NCBI GenBank assembly: GCA_902780935.1 | Contig: CACZHP010000001.1 | Span: forward strand, 1-64,000 | DNA from: an uncultured Bacteroidia bacterium | GTDB lineage: Bacteria; Bacteroidota; Bacteroidia; Bacteroidales; UBA932 | DNA: 64,000 bases | Direction of reading: 5' to 3' | In this document: positions 15,067 to 23,576 of the stretch, piece by piece | Layout of the letters: each line of letters starts with the position of its first letter | How positions within the stretch are numbered: the first letter of the stretch is position 1 | The notes under the pieces: model-generated | Databases searched by the model: none | Told to the model about the DNA's origin: nothing | Seen by the model: only the letters and a program-made list of their open reading frames with translations | Position numbers and translations under genes: made by a program

Positions 15067-16722
15067 CTAATGTTTGAAGTGTCTTTCTCCGGTGAAGAGC
15101 ATGGCGATGCCGAGCTCGTCGCATTTCTTGATCGAGTCCTCGTCGCGGATTGAGCCGCCGGGCTGGACGATGGCTTTGACGCCGTACTGAGCCGCCAGGG
15201 TGACGCAGTCGTCGAACGGGAAGAAGGCGTCGGAGGCTAACACGAGGTTTAGTGCATTCGATGCCAGTCTGGCAGGCTCAACCACTGCCACCCTCGGCAC
15301 GTTAAGAGGGGGGACCGGAGCTTCGCTTTGCGAAGCGAGCGGTGGGGTCGAGCGAAGCGAGACGGTTGAGCCGCCAGAGCTGGCATCGAATGCCTGCTCG
15401 AGGGCGATCTTCGCGCTGCCGACGCGGTTCATCTGGCCGGCGCCGACGCCGAGGAGCATGCCGCCGCAACCGACGACTATCGCGTTGGATTTCACATGCT
15501 TGACCATCTTCCATGTGAACTCGAGGTCTTTCATCTGGGCCTCTGTAGGCTTGGCCTTTGTGACACACTGGTCAAGGGACAGTGCGCAGGTGTCAAGGTC
15601 CTGGTTCTGGACAAGCAGGCCGCCGTTGACGCTGACGCAGGCCATCTGGTTCTTGACCACCCCGTCCATGTCCACCTTCAAAACCCTGAGATTCTTCTTA
15701 GTACAAAGAAGATCAAGGGCTTCCGGGGCAAATGAAGGAGCCATGACGATCTCCAGGAATATGGGCTTGAGCATCTCGGCAGTCGCAAGGTCAACCTCGC
15801 GGTTGAAGGCCACGATGCCACCGAAGATGGAGGTCTTGTCGCCCTCATAAGCCTTGGTCCAGGCCTCGGCGATCGTCTCACCGACACCGGCACCGCAGGG
15901 GTTCATGTGCTTGAGACCAACCGCGAAGGGCTTGTCTTTAAACTCACGTACAATGTTAAGTGCCGCATTCGCATCCTGTATGTTATTGTAAGACAACTCT
16001 TTCCCGTTAAGTTGCTCGGCAGTGGCCAATGAATACGGAACCTTCTTTGCTGTCTTATAGAATGTAGCCTCCTGATGGGGATTCTCTCCGTATCGCAGGG
16101 GCTGGCAGATGTCATATTCAAGGAAAAGCTTCTCGGGAAGTCCGGCCTGGGCGCGCATCCAGGTGGAGATGGCCATGTCGTACTCCGCAGTGTGGGTGTA
16201 GGCCTTGGCGGAGAGCTGCAGACGGGTCTCGCGGCTGGTCTGACCTTCGGCCTTGAGCTCGGAAATCACCGTGGCATAGTCTTCCGGGTTGACGACGATC
16301 GTGACGCTCTCCCAGTTCTTGGCGGCGCTGCGAACCATCGAGGGACCTCCGATATCAATGTGCTCGATAGCGTCTTCCATGGTCACATCAGGCTTGGCGA
16401 TAGTCTCGCGGAACGGATAGAGGTTGACGCAGACAATGTCGATGGTACCAATGCCGTTTTCCTCCAGCTGTCTCATGTGGTCGGGAATATCCCTTCTGGC
16501 CAGGAGCGCTCCGTGGATCTTCGGGTGGAGGGTCTTGACCCTACCGTCGCAGATCTCAGGGAAACCGGTCACGTCGCTGACACTCGTGACGGGAAGGCCC
16601 GCCTCTTTCAACATTCTCATGGTTCCGCTGGTGGAAAGAAGTTCCCACCCCAGCGACACAAGCTCGCGGGCGAATTCCACCACGCCAGTCTTGTCGCTAA
16701 CACTGATTAAAGCTCTCTTCAT
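15067..16722 (-). CDS. purH: Bifunctional AICAR formyltransferase/IMP cyclohydrolase with in-frame family B element
   Basis: A 551-residue enzyme for the last two steps of IMP synthesis. The N-terminal MGS-like cyclohydrolase half has ALISVSDKTGVVEFAREL and GRVKTLHPKIHGALLARR; the formyltransferase half has GENPHQEATFY, VGLKHMNPCGAGVG, FGGIVAFNREVD and the C-terminal LASDAFFPFDD...IVQPGGSIRDED. Between IALEQAF and LASDAFFPF, where normal PurH has a short loop, lie about 48 extra residues encoded by element B3 ([20 protein letters not shown]). The frame and all motifs on both sides are intact, so the protein is probably functional with a surface insert in an essential enzyme. Confidence 0.95.
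   Translation of the reverse strand: MKRALISVSDKTGVVEFARELVSLGWELLSTSGTMRMLKEAGLPVTSVSDVTGFPEICDGRVKTLHPKIHGALLARRDIPDHMRQLEENGIGTIDIVCVNLYPFRETIAKPDVTMEDAIEHIDIGGPSMVRSAAKNWESVTIVVNPEDYATVISELKAEGQTSRETRLQLSAKAYTHTAEYDMAISTWMRAQAGLPEKLFLEYDICQPLRYGENPHQEATFYKTAKKVPYSLATAEQLNGKELSYNNIQDANAALNIVREFKDKPFAVGLKHMNPCGAGVGETIAEAWTKAYEGDKTSIFGGIVAFNREVDLATAEMLKPIFLEIVMAPSFAPEALDLLCTKKNLRVLKVDMDGVVKNQMACVSVNGGLLVQNQDLDTCALSLDQCVTKAKPTEAQMKDLEFTWKMVKHVKSNAIVVGCGGMLLGVGAGQMNRVGSAKIALEQAFDASSGGSTVSLRSTPPLASQSEAPVPPLNVPRVAVVEPARLASNALNLVLASDAFFPFDDCVTLAAQYGVKAIVQPGGSIRDEDSIKKCDELGIAMLFTGERHFKH
15254..15393 (+). repeat. Family B palindromic element, copy B3 (inside purH)
   Basis: The arms start GCATTCGATGCCAG at the left and end CTGGCATCGAATGC at the right; they are complementary over about 30 bases, with single-base bulges, through TCTGGC and GGCTCAACC. 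The core matches B1 and contains an inner palindrome CTTCGCTTTGCGAAG. The outer arm sequence is part of this gene's own coding context and is not shared with other copies. Confidence 0.93.
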
Positions 16723-16733
16723 CTGTATTGTAA

Positions 16734-17807
16734 CTAATTATCTGTAATTCGTTTCATGTGGCATAGCATAAGCTTGCCTTCTGAATCTCTAAGGTGCATT
16801 CCGTTGCCCTCGCACCATTTCCACCACCTGCACTTCCCACAATCGTCTTTCTTCATCCATGAACGGTCCCTGTACGGCTGGAAACGGTTGGTCCAGACAT
16901 CCCAGAAATCGTCTTTGTAGATATTGCCTTGGTGATAATCGGAGCGGATGCTGGTGCATGCCGAGATCGAGCCGTCGATCAGCACGGAGCCGATCGTGAC
17001 ACCGGCCTGACACGTGTAGAAATGATCCCTGACATCGCCCTCATAGCGTCCTAAAAATCCCTCGCAACCAAAACTGGCTTTGATCCTGCCCTCCTTACGG
17101 GTCTCCTTGATAAAGTCCAGCATCCCCCGGAACATGTCAGAGGGCAACTGAAGGTCAGGATCCTGAGCCGCCCGCCCTGTCGGGAATATCGAGAAAAGTC
17201 TCCATTCCTTAAGGCCGAGACCGATCAGATGTTCCTTAATCTTAGGAAGTTCCGAATAGTTCCTGCGATTGACGCAGGTCACGACATCAAAGGCTATCGC
17301 TCCGGAATCGACCACCATCTTGATAGCATTAGACGCCCTTTCAAAGCTGTTTTCCCGCCCCCTGAGCCAGTCGTGGTTCTCCTGAAGGCCGTCCAGGCTT
17401 ATGGTCATGGAGTGAAGCCCGGAGGCCAGCAATCTTTTATAACGCTCGGGGGTCAGACCGTAAGCGTTGGTGACCATGCCCCATGGGAAGCCTCGGGAAT
17501 ATATTCCTTTTCCGCACTCCTCAAGGTCCGCCCGCATTGTGGGCTCCCCGCCGGAGACGATGACGAAGACTTTGTGAGGATCCGTGTGCGTGGCAATCCC
17601 ATCAAGGACCTTGAAAAAGTCCTCTTTGGGCATATCAGGAGTGGAAGCTACTTGTTTACAGTCACTTCCGCAGTGACGGCATTTAAGATTGCACCGCAGC
17701 GTGCTCTCCCAGAAGAGCTGTCGGAGAGGATAGCCCTCAGTCTCTGATTTTCTCAAAGACCGGGCGATATCCAGCGCCAACCTTCTTCTGAGCGAAACCT
17801 CTGCCAT
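16734..17807 (-). CDS. Radical SAM/SPASM-type enzyme of the rSAM/lipoprotein pair
   Basis: A 357-residue protein with the 4Fe-4S motif TLRCNLKCRHCGSDC (C39, C43, C46), SGGEPTMR for S-adenosylmethionine binding, and a C-terminal cysteine region DDCGKCRWWKWCEGN typical of SPASM/twitch auxiliary clusters. Its stop overlaps nothing, but its start shares one base (TAATG) with the stop of the adjacent lipoprotein gene. The pair corresponds to the Bacteroidota rSAM/lipoprotein system (TIGR04133/TIGR04134 type), for which no reaction is known to me. Context suggests that it modifies the lipoprotein before export. Its place between purH and purM looks incidental. Confidence 0.85.
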   Translation of the reverse strand: MAEVSLRRRLALDIARSLRKSETEGYPLRQLFWESTLRCNLKCRHCGSDCKQVASTPDMPKEDFFKVLDGIATHTDPHKVFVIVSGGEPTMRADLEECGKGIYSRGFPWGMVTNAYGLTPERYKRLLASGLHSMTISLDGLQENHDWLRGRENSFERASNAIKMVVDSGAIAFDVVTCVNRRNYSELPKIKEHLIGLGLKEWRLFSIFPTGRAAQDPDLQLPSDMFRGMLDFIKETRKEGRIKASFGCEGFLGRYEGDVRDHFYTCQAGVTIGSVLIDGSISACTSIRSDYHQGNIYKDDFWDVWTNRFQPYRDRSWMKKDDCGKCRWWKWCEGNGMHLRDSEGKLMLCHMKRITDN

Positions 17808-18256
17808 TACTCCTTTTTCATCTTTTTGGTTCCGGATATTGTGAATTCACCTGAATACCAATGATTGTCTCCCTTCTTGGTCTGGACGGGCGCAAAGTCC
17901 ATGGAGTCTTTCGCGAATGAGCCACCATTGAGGTTTCCGTCAGCATCCTCGAATACTACCCGGATATCTTTTGTGATTCCGAACAGATTATAAGACCCAG
18001 ATGCTTTTCCAGAAGCGTCTGTCTCAATGTAAGCCAACTCTTCACGATGTTGCGCTGATATCAAGACAGGAGAGACCTTGATGCCTTTCAACGGGGTTCC
18101 GGCCTCATTCTGTACGGTTATGTCCACCTTGAAATCACAGTTAGGCGTGCCGTATTCGGTGCGGGGAATAAATGGGAAATCGCAGCTTGTGAATCCCAGG
18201 GCCCCGATAAGCGAGGGGCCGACGGCGGAAAGGAGTTTTTTCAGTAACCTTCTCAT
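17807..18256 (-). CDS. rSAM-associated lipoprotein
   Basis: A 149-residue lipoprotein: signal with lipobox GFTSC (Cys25), then FIPRTEYGTPNCDFKVDITV, the YG-x-P motif characteristic of lipoproteins paired with radical SAM enzymes. The rest is a beta-rich carboxypeptidase-regulatory-like fold (AGTPLKGIKVSPVLI... GSYNLFGITKDIRVVFED). It is translated just before the radical SAM gene with a one-base overlap. It is probably the substrate or partner of that enzyme and is anchored in the envelope. Function is unknown. Confidence 0.8.
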   Translation of the reverse strand: MRRLLKKLLSAVGPSLIGALGFTSCDFPFIPRTEYGTPNCDFKVDITVQNEAGTPLKGIKVSPVLISAQHREELAYIETDASGKASGSYNLFGITKDIRVVFEDADGNLNGGSFAKDSMDFAPVQTKKGDNHWYSGEFTISGTKKMKKE

Positions 18257-18306
18257 AATCTTTGTAGTCTTTACAGACTAAACACAAGATTTTATGGAAT
18301 ATTGCT

Positions 18307-19341
18307 TCAAATATGCGAAATATTTACTCCCGGCTGATCTGTGACCTTGCCGATGACGGCTGCCTTGTCTCCATGCTGGGCAAGGATGTCAATGGCCTCT
18401 CCAGCCTGGGCGGCGTCCATCGCCAGCACCATGCCGATGCCCATGTTGAAGATGTTGAACATCTCCCTGTGGGGAATCTTACCGTATTTCTCAAGGAAGC
18501 GGAAGATCGGAAGAATCTCCCAAGAGCCCTCGTGTACCTCTATTCCCTGGCCTTCCTGGAGAATCCTCGGGATATTCTCGTCGAAGCCACCGCCTGTGAT
18601 GTGGGCGACTCCGTGGACATCAAGCTGGCGGATTACGTCCAGAACCTGCTTCACATAGATTCTCGTCGGGGTCAGCGCCACAAGGCCGAGAGGCTCGTAA
18701 GTACCGAGCTCCGGATAGGCTTTATGAAGATCTAACTCATTGTCAGAGAATATCTTCCGAACAAGGCTGAAGCCATTGCTATGGACTCCAGTCGAGGCAA
18801 TTCCGACCAGCACGTCGCCGACCTTTACTTTTGTCCCGTCGATCAGTTTGCTTTTCTCGACCACTCCGGTCGTGTAACCGGCGATGTCATATTCCCCGTC
18901 CTCGTACATTCCGGGCATCTCGGCGGTCTCGCCACCCACGAGGGCGCAACCGGCCTGACGGCAGCCTTCAGCCACTCCGGCGACAATCGCCTCCACGACC
19001 TCCGGGCGGGTCTTCCCCTGGGCCACATAGTCCAGGAACACAAGAGGTTCCGCTCCCTGGGCCAACACATCATTGACGCACATCGCCACGGCATCGATCC
19101 CGATAGTGTCGTGCTTGTCCATAGCGAAAGCGATCTTGAGTTTCGTGCCGACACCGTCTGTGCCGCTCACAAGGATCGGTTCCTTAACATTCAGAGCGCT
19201 GAGGTCGAACATCCCGCCGAAGGCCCCGATGTTGCCCATAACCCCGAGCCTCGCGGTCGAGGCGACATGTTTCTTGATCCTCCGGACGACATCGTAACCG
19301 GCTTCCAGGCTCACGCCCGCTTTCTCATAATCTACTGCCAT
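18307..19341 (-). CDS. purM: Phosphoribosylformylglycinamidine cyclo-ligase
   Basis: A 344-residue AIR synthetase. Recognisable are [41 protein letters not shown] (split over the family signature), [14 protein letters not shown] and [13 protein letters not shown]. It makes AIR from FGAM in the cytoplasm. It leads the purine cluster on this strand. A candidate -7 box TAAATTTG lies upstream on the minus strand in the 77-base divergent gap with rdgB. Confidence 0.97.
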   Translation of the reverse strand: MAVDYEKAGVSLEAGYDVVRRIKKHVASTARLGVMGNIGAFGGMFDLSALNVKEPILVSGTDGVGTKLKIAFAMDKHDTIGIDAVAMCVNDVLAQGAEPLVFLDYVAQGKTRPEVVEAIVAGVAEGCRQAGCALVGGETAEMPGMYEDGEYDIAGYTTGVVEKSKLIDGTKVKVGDVLVGIASTGVHSNGFSLVRKIFSDNELDLHKAYPELGTYEPLGLVALTPTRIYVKQVLDVIRQLDVHGVAHITGGGFDENIPRILQEGQGIEVHEGSWEILPIFRFLEKYGKIPHREMFNIFNMGIGMVLAMDAAQAGEAIDILAQHGDKAAVIGKVTDQPGVNISHI

Positions 19342-19418
19342 GGTTGGTCTTGTTTTATATTCTTACAAATTTAACCAAATAAGAAGAATAAACCCGCTTT
19401 TTTCGGATATTTGCAAAT

Positions 19419-20024
19419 ATGGAAGCAAGAAAAATCGTTTTTGCCACAGGCAACAGGGGAAAGTTGCGCGAGGCGTCGGAAATCCTCGGGGAAGGCTTTG
19501 AGTTATACACTCCTATGGATTTCGGGCTGACGGATGATATTCCCGAGACCGGAACCACCCTCGAGGAGAATTCCCTTCAGAAAGCTGAATATATTTTCGA
19601 ACGGAAAGGCTGCGACTGTTTCGCTGACGACACTGGCCTGGAGGTTGAGGCATTGGGCGGGGCTCCGGGAGTCTATACCGCCCGTTACGCTGGTGAGTCC
19701 AAGGATTTCGGGAAGAATATGGATAAAGTCCTCGCTGAGCTGGAAGCTCTTGAGGCTCAAGATCCTAAGACAACCAGAAGAGCTCGGTTCCGCTCAGTTG
19801 TCACTTTGATTCTGGACGGGGAAACACATCAATTCGAAGGAATTATGGACGGCACGATCGCCCGTGAGAAATCCGGCCGTGGAGGCTTCGGGTATGACCC
19901 GATATTCATCCCGGACGAATATCCTGGCCTGACCGCCGCCGACATCACCGAAGAGCAGAAGAACGAGATCTCCCACCGCGGCAAGGCTCTCCGCGCCATG
20001 GCCGCCTTCCTCAACAACAAATGA
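19419..20024 (+). CDS. rdgB: XTP/dITP pyrophosphatase (RdgB/HAM1 family)
   Basis: A 201-residue protein of standard length. It has IVFATGNRGKLREASEIL at the N-terminus, TTLEENSLQKAEYIF, CFADDTGLEVEALGGAPGVY, GRGGFGYDPIF and EISHRGKALRAM. It removes non-canonical purine triphosphates (ITP, dITP, XTP) in the cytoplasm. It is divergent from purM and overlaps recO by four bases (ATGA), so the two are translated together as a small genome-maintenance operon. Confidence 0.96.
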   Translation: MEARKIVFATGNRGKLREASEILGEGFELYTPMDFGLTDDIPETGTTLEENSLQKAEYIFERKGCDCFADDTGLEVEALGGAPGVYTARYAGESKDFGKNMDKVLAELEALEAQDPKTTRRARFRSVVTLILDGETHQFEGIMDGTIAREKSGRGGFGYDPIFIPDEYPGLTAADITEEQKNEISHRGKALRAMAAFLNNK

Positions 20025-20671
20025 AATCCAAGGCGGAGCTCATAATCCTGAACCACACCAAGTTCGGCGAGAACTCAATCGTGCTGCACACATTGAGTTC
20101 TGAATATGGCCGGCGGGGCTTCCTTGTCAAGGTGAGTCCTAAAACCGCCATGGCCCTCTTCCTGCCTTTGAATATCCTTCAGGCCGAAGTGACCGAGAAT
20201 CCCAAAGCGAACCTTTGGTATGCCCGGAACTTTGTGAGTATCACTCCCTTAAATGGGATCAGGGGGAATATTCACAAAAACACGATGACCCTCTTCATGA
20301 GCGAGGTTCTTTACCGGGTGATGAAAGACCAGACCAATGAGGACGGGCTCGCGGACTGGCTGAAAGGACAGATCCTGACACTTGACGCCTTGCAAAGCGA
20401 CTTCGCCAATTTCCATCTGATGTTCCTTCTGAACCTCTGCGCGGCCCTCGGATTCGATCCCGATGCCGCCGGCCTCGCCCCCTTCGTCGACAATAACCTT
20501 CAATCCGTCGAAGCGCTCCTGAGCCTTCCTTTCACCGAGGCCTTGCTCCTGCCCCTCACGGGCGCCGACCGCAACGCCATCGCCGAGTCGATCCTCAAAT
20601 ACATCGAGTACCACACTGAATCCGCCGTCAATGTCAGATCTTTGGCCGTGTTGCGGGAAATCTATGGTTGA
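20021..20671 (+). CDS. recO: DNA repair protein RecO
   Basis: A 216-residue RecO. The N-terminal OB-fold segment reads AELIILNHTKFGENSIVLHT and YGRRGFLVKV, followed by a helical C-terminal domain. It loads RecA onto SSB-coated DNA together with RecR. It follows rdgB with an ATGA overlap. The zinc cysteines seen in some RecO proteins are not obvious here, as is common in Bacteroidota. Confidence 0.88.
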   Translation: MKSKAELIILNHTKFGENSIVLHTLSSEYGRRGFLVKVSPKTAMALFLPLNILQAEVTENPKANLWYARNFVSITPLNGIRGNIHKNTMTLFMSEVLYRVMKDQTNEDGLADWLKGQILTLDALQSDFANFHLMFLLNLCAALGFDPDAAGLAPFVDNNLQSVEALLSLPFTEALLLPLTGADRNAIAESILKYIEYHTESAVNVRSLAVLREIYG

Positions 20672-20690
20672 TAATTGAATATTACTGAAT

Positions 20691-21557
20691 ATGAAAGCGT
20701 TAAAAGTTATCTTCATTGCGATCGCATCCTTGTTATGCGTTTCCGTTGCCGCCCAGAAGAGCTTCAACCCGTCCCTTCGGAGCGAACTGGTTTGCGATTT
20801 CGCTGACTGGACTCCGGCGGAAGTCGAAGTTAAAGGCTCGACCCAGGGTTTCGCCATGCATGGCCGTTACGCCTTCGTTATGCACGACAAGGGCTTCTGC
20901 TGCATATTCGACATGAAGAAAAAGGCATACGTCAATAGTTTCTTCATGCCCGGGAATTCCGGACACTGTAATAACGCATGCTTCGGTGTCGAGAAGGCTT
21001 CGAAATCGTCGACGTTCCCGCTGCTCTACATTTCGGAATGCGGCGGCACAAGCTGCTGTTATGTGACTGACATATCCCTGGAGGGAAGCCGGGTCGTCCA
21101 AAGGATCTATTTCGATGGAAGCGGTTACGCTGGAACCATCGACTGGTGCCTTGACGCGAAGAACGGGTTTATCTACACTTACGGCGGCATCAACGGGGAT
21201 TATAAGCTGCTGAAAAAGTTCAAGCTCCCTCGTCTGGCTGATTCTGACGCTTCCGGAGAAGTCCATCTCACTGACGCGGATGTGCTGGACGAGACCCGTT
21301 TGGATAAGGGAATAAACATCTGGCAGGGCAGTTTCGTCCGGGGACGCTATGCCTTCCTCCCGGACGGTTATCCGCCCTACGACCACTTCCTCCACATAGT
21401 TGACTTGGAGAAGAAGGAAATCATTGTCTCAAAGAATATTACCGAGCTGGTCAACGAACCGGAGGGCATCGACATCCACGGCAAATGGGTCTATCTCGTC
21501 CTCCACACCCCCAAGCAGCCCCGCCATTCCGTCCTTCACCGCTTCAGCCTCAAGTAG
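20691..21557 (+). CDS. Secreted beta-propeller-like protein of unknown function
   Basis: A 288-residue protein with a signal peptide (ends SVAAQ). Repeats of the type YAFVMHDKGFCCIFDMKKK, FPLLYISECGG, TIDWCLDAKNGFIYTYGG and EPEGIDIHGKWVYLVLHTP suggest a six- or seven-blade propeller; several cysteines (for example GGTSCCYV) may form disulfides. No catalytic motif is seen and I do not recognise the family. It lies 19 bases after recO on the same strand but is probably a separate function. Confidence 0.5.
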   Translation: MKALKVIFIAIASLLCVSVAAQKSFNPSLRSELVCDFADWTPAEVEVKGSTQGFAMHGRYAFVMHDKGFCCIFDMKKKAYVNSFFMPGNSGHCNNACFGVEKASKSSTFPLLYISECGGTSCCYVTDISLEGSRVVQRIYFDGSGYAGTIDWCLDAKNGFIYTYGGINGDYKLLKKFKLPRLADSDASGEVHLTDADVLDETRLDKGINIWQGSFVRGRYAFLPDGYPPYDHFLHIVDLEKKEIIVSKNITELVNEPEGIDIHGKWVYLVLHTPKQPRHSVLHRFSLK

Positions 21558-21597
21558 CCCCATCCGGCTCCTTCCTGCCATCTTAAGGCCCAGCCCG

Positions 21598-21630
21598 CCT
21601 GTCATTCTGAGCGCCAGCGAAGAATCTCCG
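21598..21630 (+). repeat. CTGTCATTCTGAGCG-type repeat (family C), intergenic copy
   Basis: CTGTCATTCTGAGCG, then CCAGCGAAGAATCTCCGG. It lies between the propeller gene and the BIG2 lipoprotein gene. It matches the repeat seen at 26649-26702 and, reversed, at 49048. Confidence 0.75.
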
Positions 21631-21680
21631 GTCAGTCAGCGTCATTATGCCACTTGAATTGACGCCGAGATAGATAACTG

Positions 21681-21710
21681 TTGCTTGTTATGAATAAATA
21701 ATTATCTTTG
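21681..21710 (+). promoter_or_regulatory. Bacteroidota-type promoter for the BIG2/BspA lipoprotein gene
   Basis: TTG (21681-21683), a 19-base spacer and TATCTTTG (21703-21710) fit the Bacteroidota sigma-ABfr pattern TTTG-N19-TAnnTTTG. It lies about 106 bases before the start codon at 21817, leaving a long leader. Confidence 0.6.
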
Positions 21711-21816
21711 TGGATGATGGTCAGCGGAAAACATAGTTTGACCGTCATGTAGGCGGATTGCCCTCCCTAGAGAGTTTCTGGGGGAGGGAAATTATTAATT
21801 ATCAATTAGTTATACC

Positions 21817-23496
21817 ATGAAAAAATTATTTAAGTCCTTCTTTACGGCATTTGCTGTGATTCTGATTGCCGGAGTTTCTTCAGGATGTGGGAAAGATGAA
21901 CCGACACCTTCCGGCGGAAACGGAAGTAATGAGACCGGACCTACAACGGTGGCCGTTACCGGCGTGTCGCTTAACAAACAAACACTCAGCCTGGTGGAAG
22001 GCGATTCGGAGACTCTGACGGCGACCGTCGCCCCATCCAATGCGACAAACAAAGCGGTCAGCTGGAAGTCATCAGACGCTTCTGTGGCCAGCGTTGACAA
22101 CTCCGGAAAAGTGACTGCGGTGAAAGCCGGCTCAGCGACTATAACCGTCACCACTACAGATGGTTCCAAGACAGCAACCTGCTCCGTGACAGTCACTGCC
22201 AAGACGATTGAAGTCAACGATGTGGGACTCGATAAATCCGAGATGGAAATGGTTGCGGGAGATTCTTATCAGTTCACCGTGACGCTCAAGCCGGACAACG
22301 CTTCCGATAAGGCTCTTTCGTGGAGCAGCTCTGATGAAAATGTCGCTACCGTTGACAATTCCGGCAAGGTAACAGCCATCTCGGAAGGCAAGGTCACGAT
22401 TACGGTGAAGACCTCCAATCCAGCCCAATCAGCCTCCTGCGACATCACGGTAAAGGCAGCGTCCATACCTGTGACAGGTGTGAATATCGACAGCTGGATA
22501 ATTAACATAGGAGTTAATGAGACGGCGGCAATCGCTTATACAATCCAGCCGGAGGACGCTACGAACAAGGATGTTACTTTCTCGTCCGACAACACCGATG
22601 TCGTAGCTGTTGACAGCGAAGGCACATTGGTCGGCGTCAGTTCCGGATCAGCAAAGGTCACAGTGACCACGGATGACGGCGGTTTCTCCTCTGTCTGTAC
22701 GGTAAATGTCGTCGGGAGTGTTGGAACCATCGAGGTCGATGGATTCTTTTACAAGGACTACGGCACCGCAAGCTTAGAACTGATCCCCGATCCTTCAGGG
22801 GCCAAAAAATATTCCGGGGATATAACTATCCCAGGTAAAGTGACCTATGAGGGAATAGAATTTACGGTAGAAAGTATTGGTGCCAGGATGTTCATCGGGA
22901 ATGACGAGCTGAAATCCGTAACGATCGAGCCTGGTGTGAGAGAAATCGGCGCCTATGCTTTCAGCGGATGTGAGAATCTTGAGAAAGTCGTTTTACCAAG
23001 CACCCTTGAGGACTACGACAGGTACAATGAAGTGTTCGCGTTCTGCCCGAAACTTGAGATTGAAGTTGATCCGGCAAACAAAGTATTTTTTGTCAAAGAC
23101 GGCGGCTTGTACCAGGACATCTGGGGGAAACATTTCCTGAGGTGGATTCCTGAGAAACTCACAGGCACTTTCACGATTGCCGAAGGAACTACAGATATAG
23201 AGGAGTATTCCGTCTTCCATACATCAATAGATAAGCTGGTATTTCCCATAAGCGTAAATTTCATAAAAGAGAAATTCTTATGTGGGGAATGCAAGACTCC
23301 GCTGGAGATTGTACTTAACTGGAAGACCATTGCGGAGGTCAATACGATTCAGAAGTATTATGATGATCCTTCACCATTTTACCTGAATGGCGCCGACCGT
23401 TCCAAGATCACAGTCTCTGTCCCCACCGGCACCAAAGCCTTCTATCAGGCCCACTGGCTCTGGGGAGCCTGCGGCAGTATCGTGGAGCGCCCGTGA
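21817..23496 (+). CDS. Surface lipoprotein with BIG2 domains and a BspA-type leucine-rich domain
   Basis: A 559-residue lipoprotein (lipobox SSGC). Residues ~45-300 hold three BIG2 Ig-like domains, each with V-x-L/I-x-K/S near its start, PSNATNK/PDNASDK/PEDATNK in the middle and SGKVTAV...GSATITV at the end. The C-terminal half has FTVESIGARMFIGNDELKSV and REIGAYAFSGCENLEKVVLP, the LRR_5/BspA type. Such proteins are displayed on the cell surface and often bind host or matrix components. The first BIG2 repeat closely resembles the one in the protein at 31994. The ligand is unknown. Confidence 0.8.
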   Translation: MKKLFKSFFTAFAVILIAGVSSGCGKDEPTPSGGNGSNETGPTTVAVTGVSLNKQTLSLVEGDSETLTATVAPSNATNKAVSWKSSDASVASVDNSGKVTAVKAGSATITVTTTDGSKTATCSVTVTAKTIEVNDVGLDKSEMEMVAGDSYQFTVTLKPDNASDKALSWSSSDENVATVDNSGKVTAISEGKVTITVKTSNPAQSASCDITVKAASIPVTGVNIDSWIINIGVNETAAIAYTIQPEDATNKDVTFSSDNTDVVAVDSEGTLVGVSSGSAKVTVTTDDGGFSSVCTVNVVGSVGTIEVDGFFYKDYGTASLELIPDPSGAKKYSGDITIPGKVTYEGIEFTVESIGARMFIGNDELKSVTIEPGVREIGAYAFSGCENLEKVVLPSTLEDYDRYNEVFAFCPKLEIEVDPANKVFFVKDGGLYQDIWGKHFLRWIPEKLTGTFTIAEGTTDIEEYSVFHTSIDKLVFPISVNFIKEKFLCGECKTPLEIVLNWKTIAEVNTIQKYYDDPSPFYLNGADRSKITVSVPTGTKAFYQAHWLWGACGSIVERP

Positions 23497-23576
23497 TCGC
23501 TATTTATCTGATAATCAACAGGTGGGACCCCACCGTCTGATATTTAGCTTGTTACGTAAATAAAGCGGACCTGGCA

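Noticed and set aside
16734..17807. Radical SAM enzyme as the sulfatase-maturating enzyme for the sulfatase at 9655
   Set aside because: It is coupled to the lipoprotein gene and fits the rSAM/lipoprotein family; nothing ties it to the sulfatase.
23518..23535. GGTGGGACCCCACC palindrome as a terminator between the BIG2 gene and aroDA
   Set aside because: It has almost no loop and no T run on either strand.
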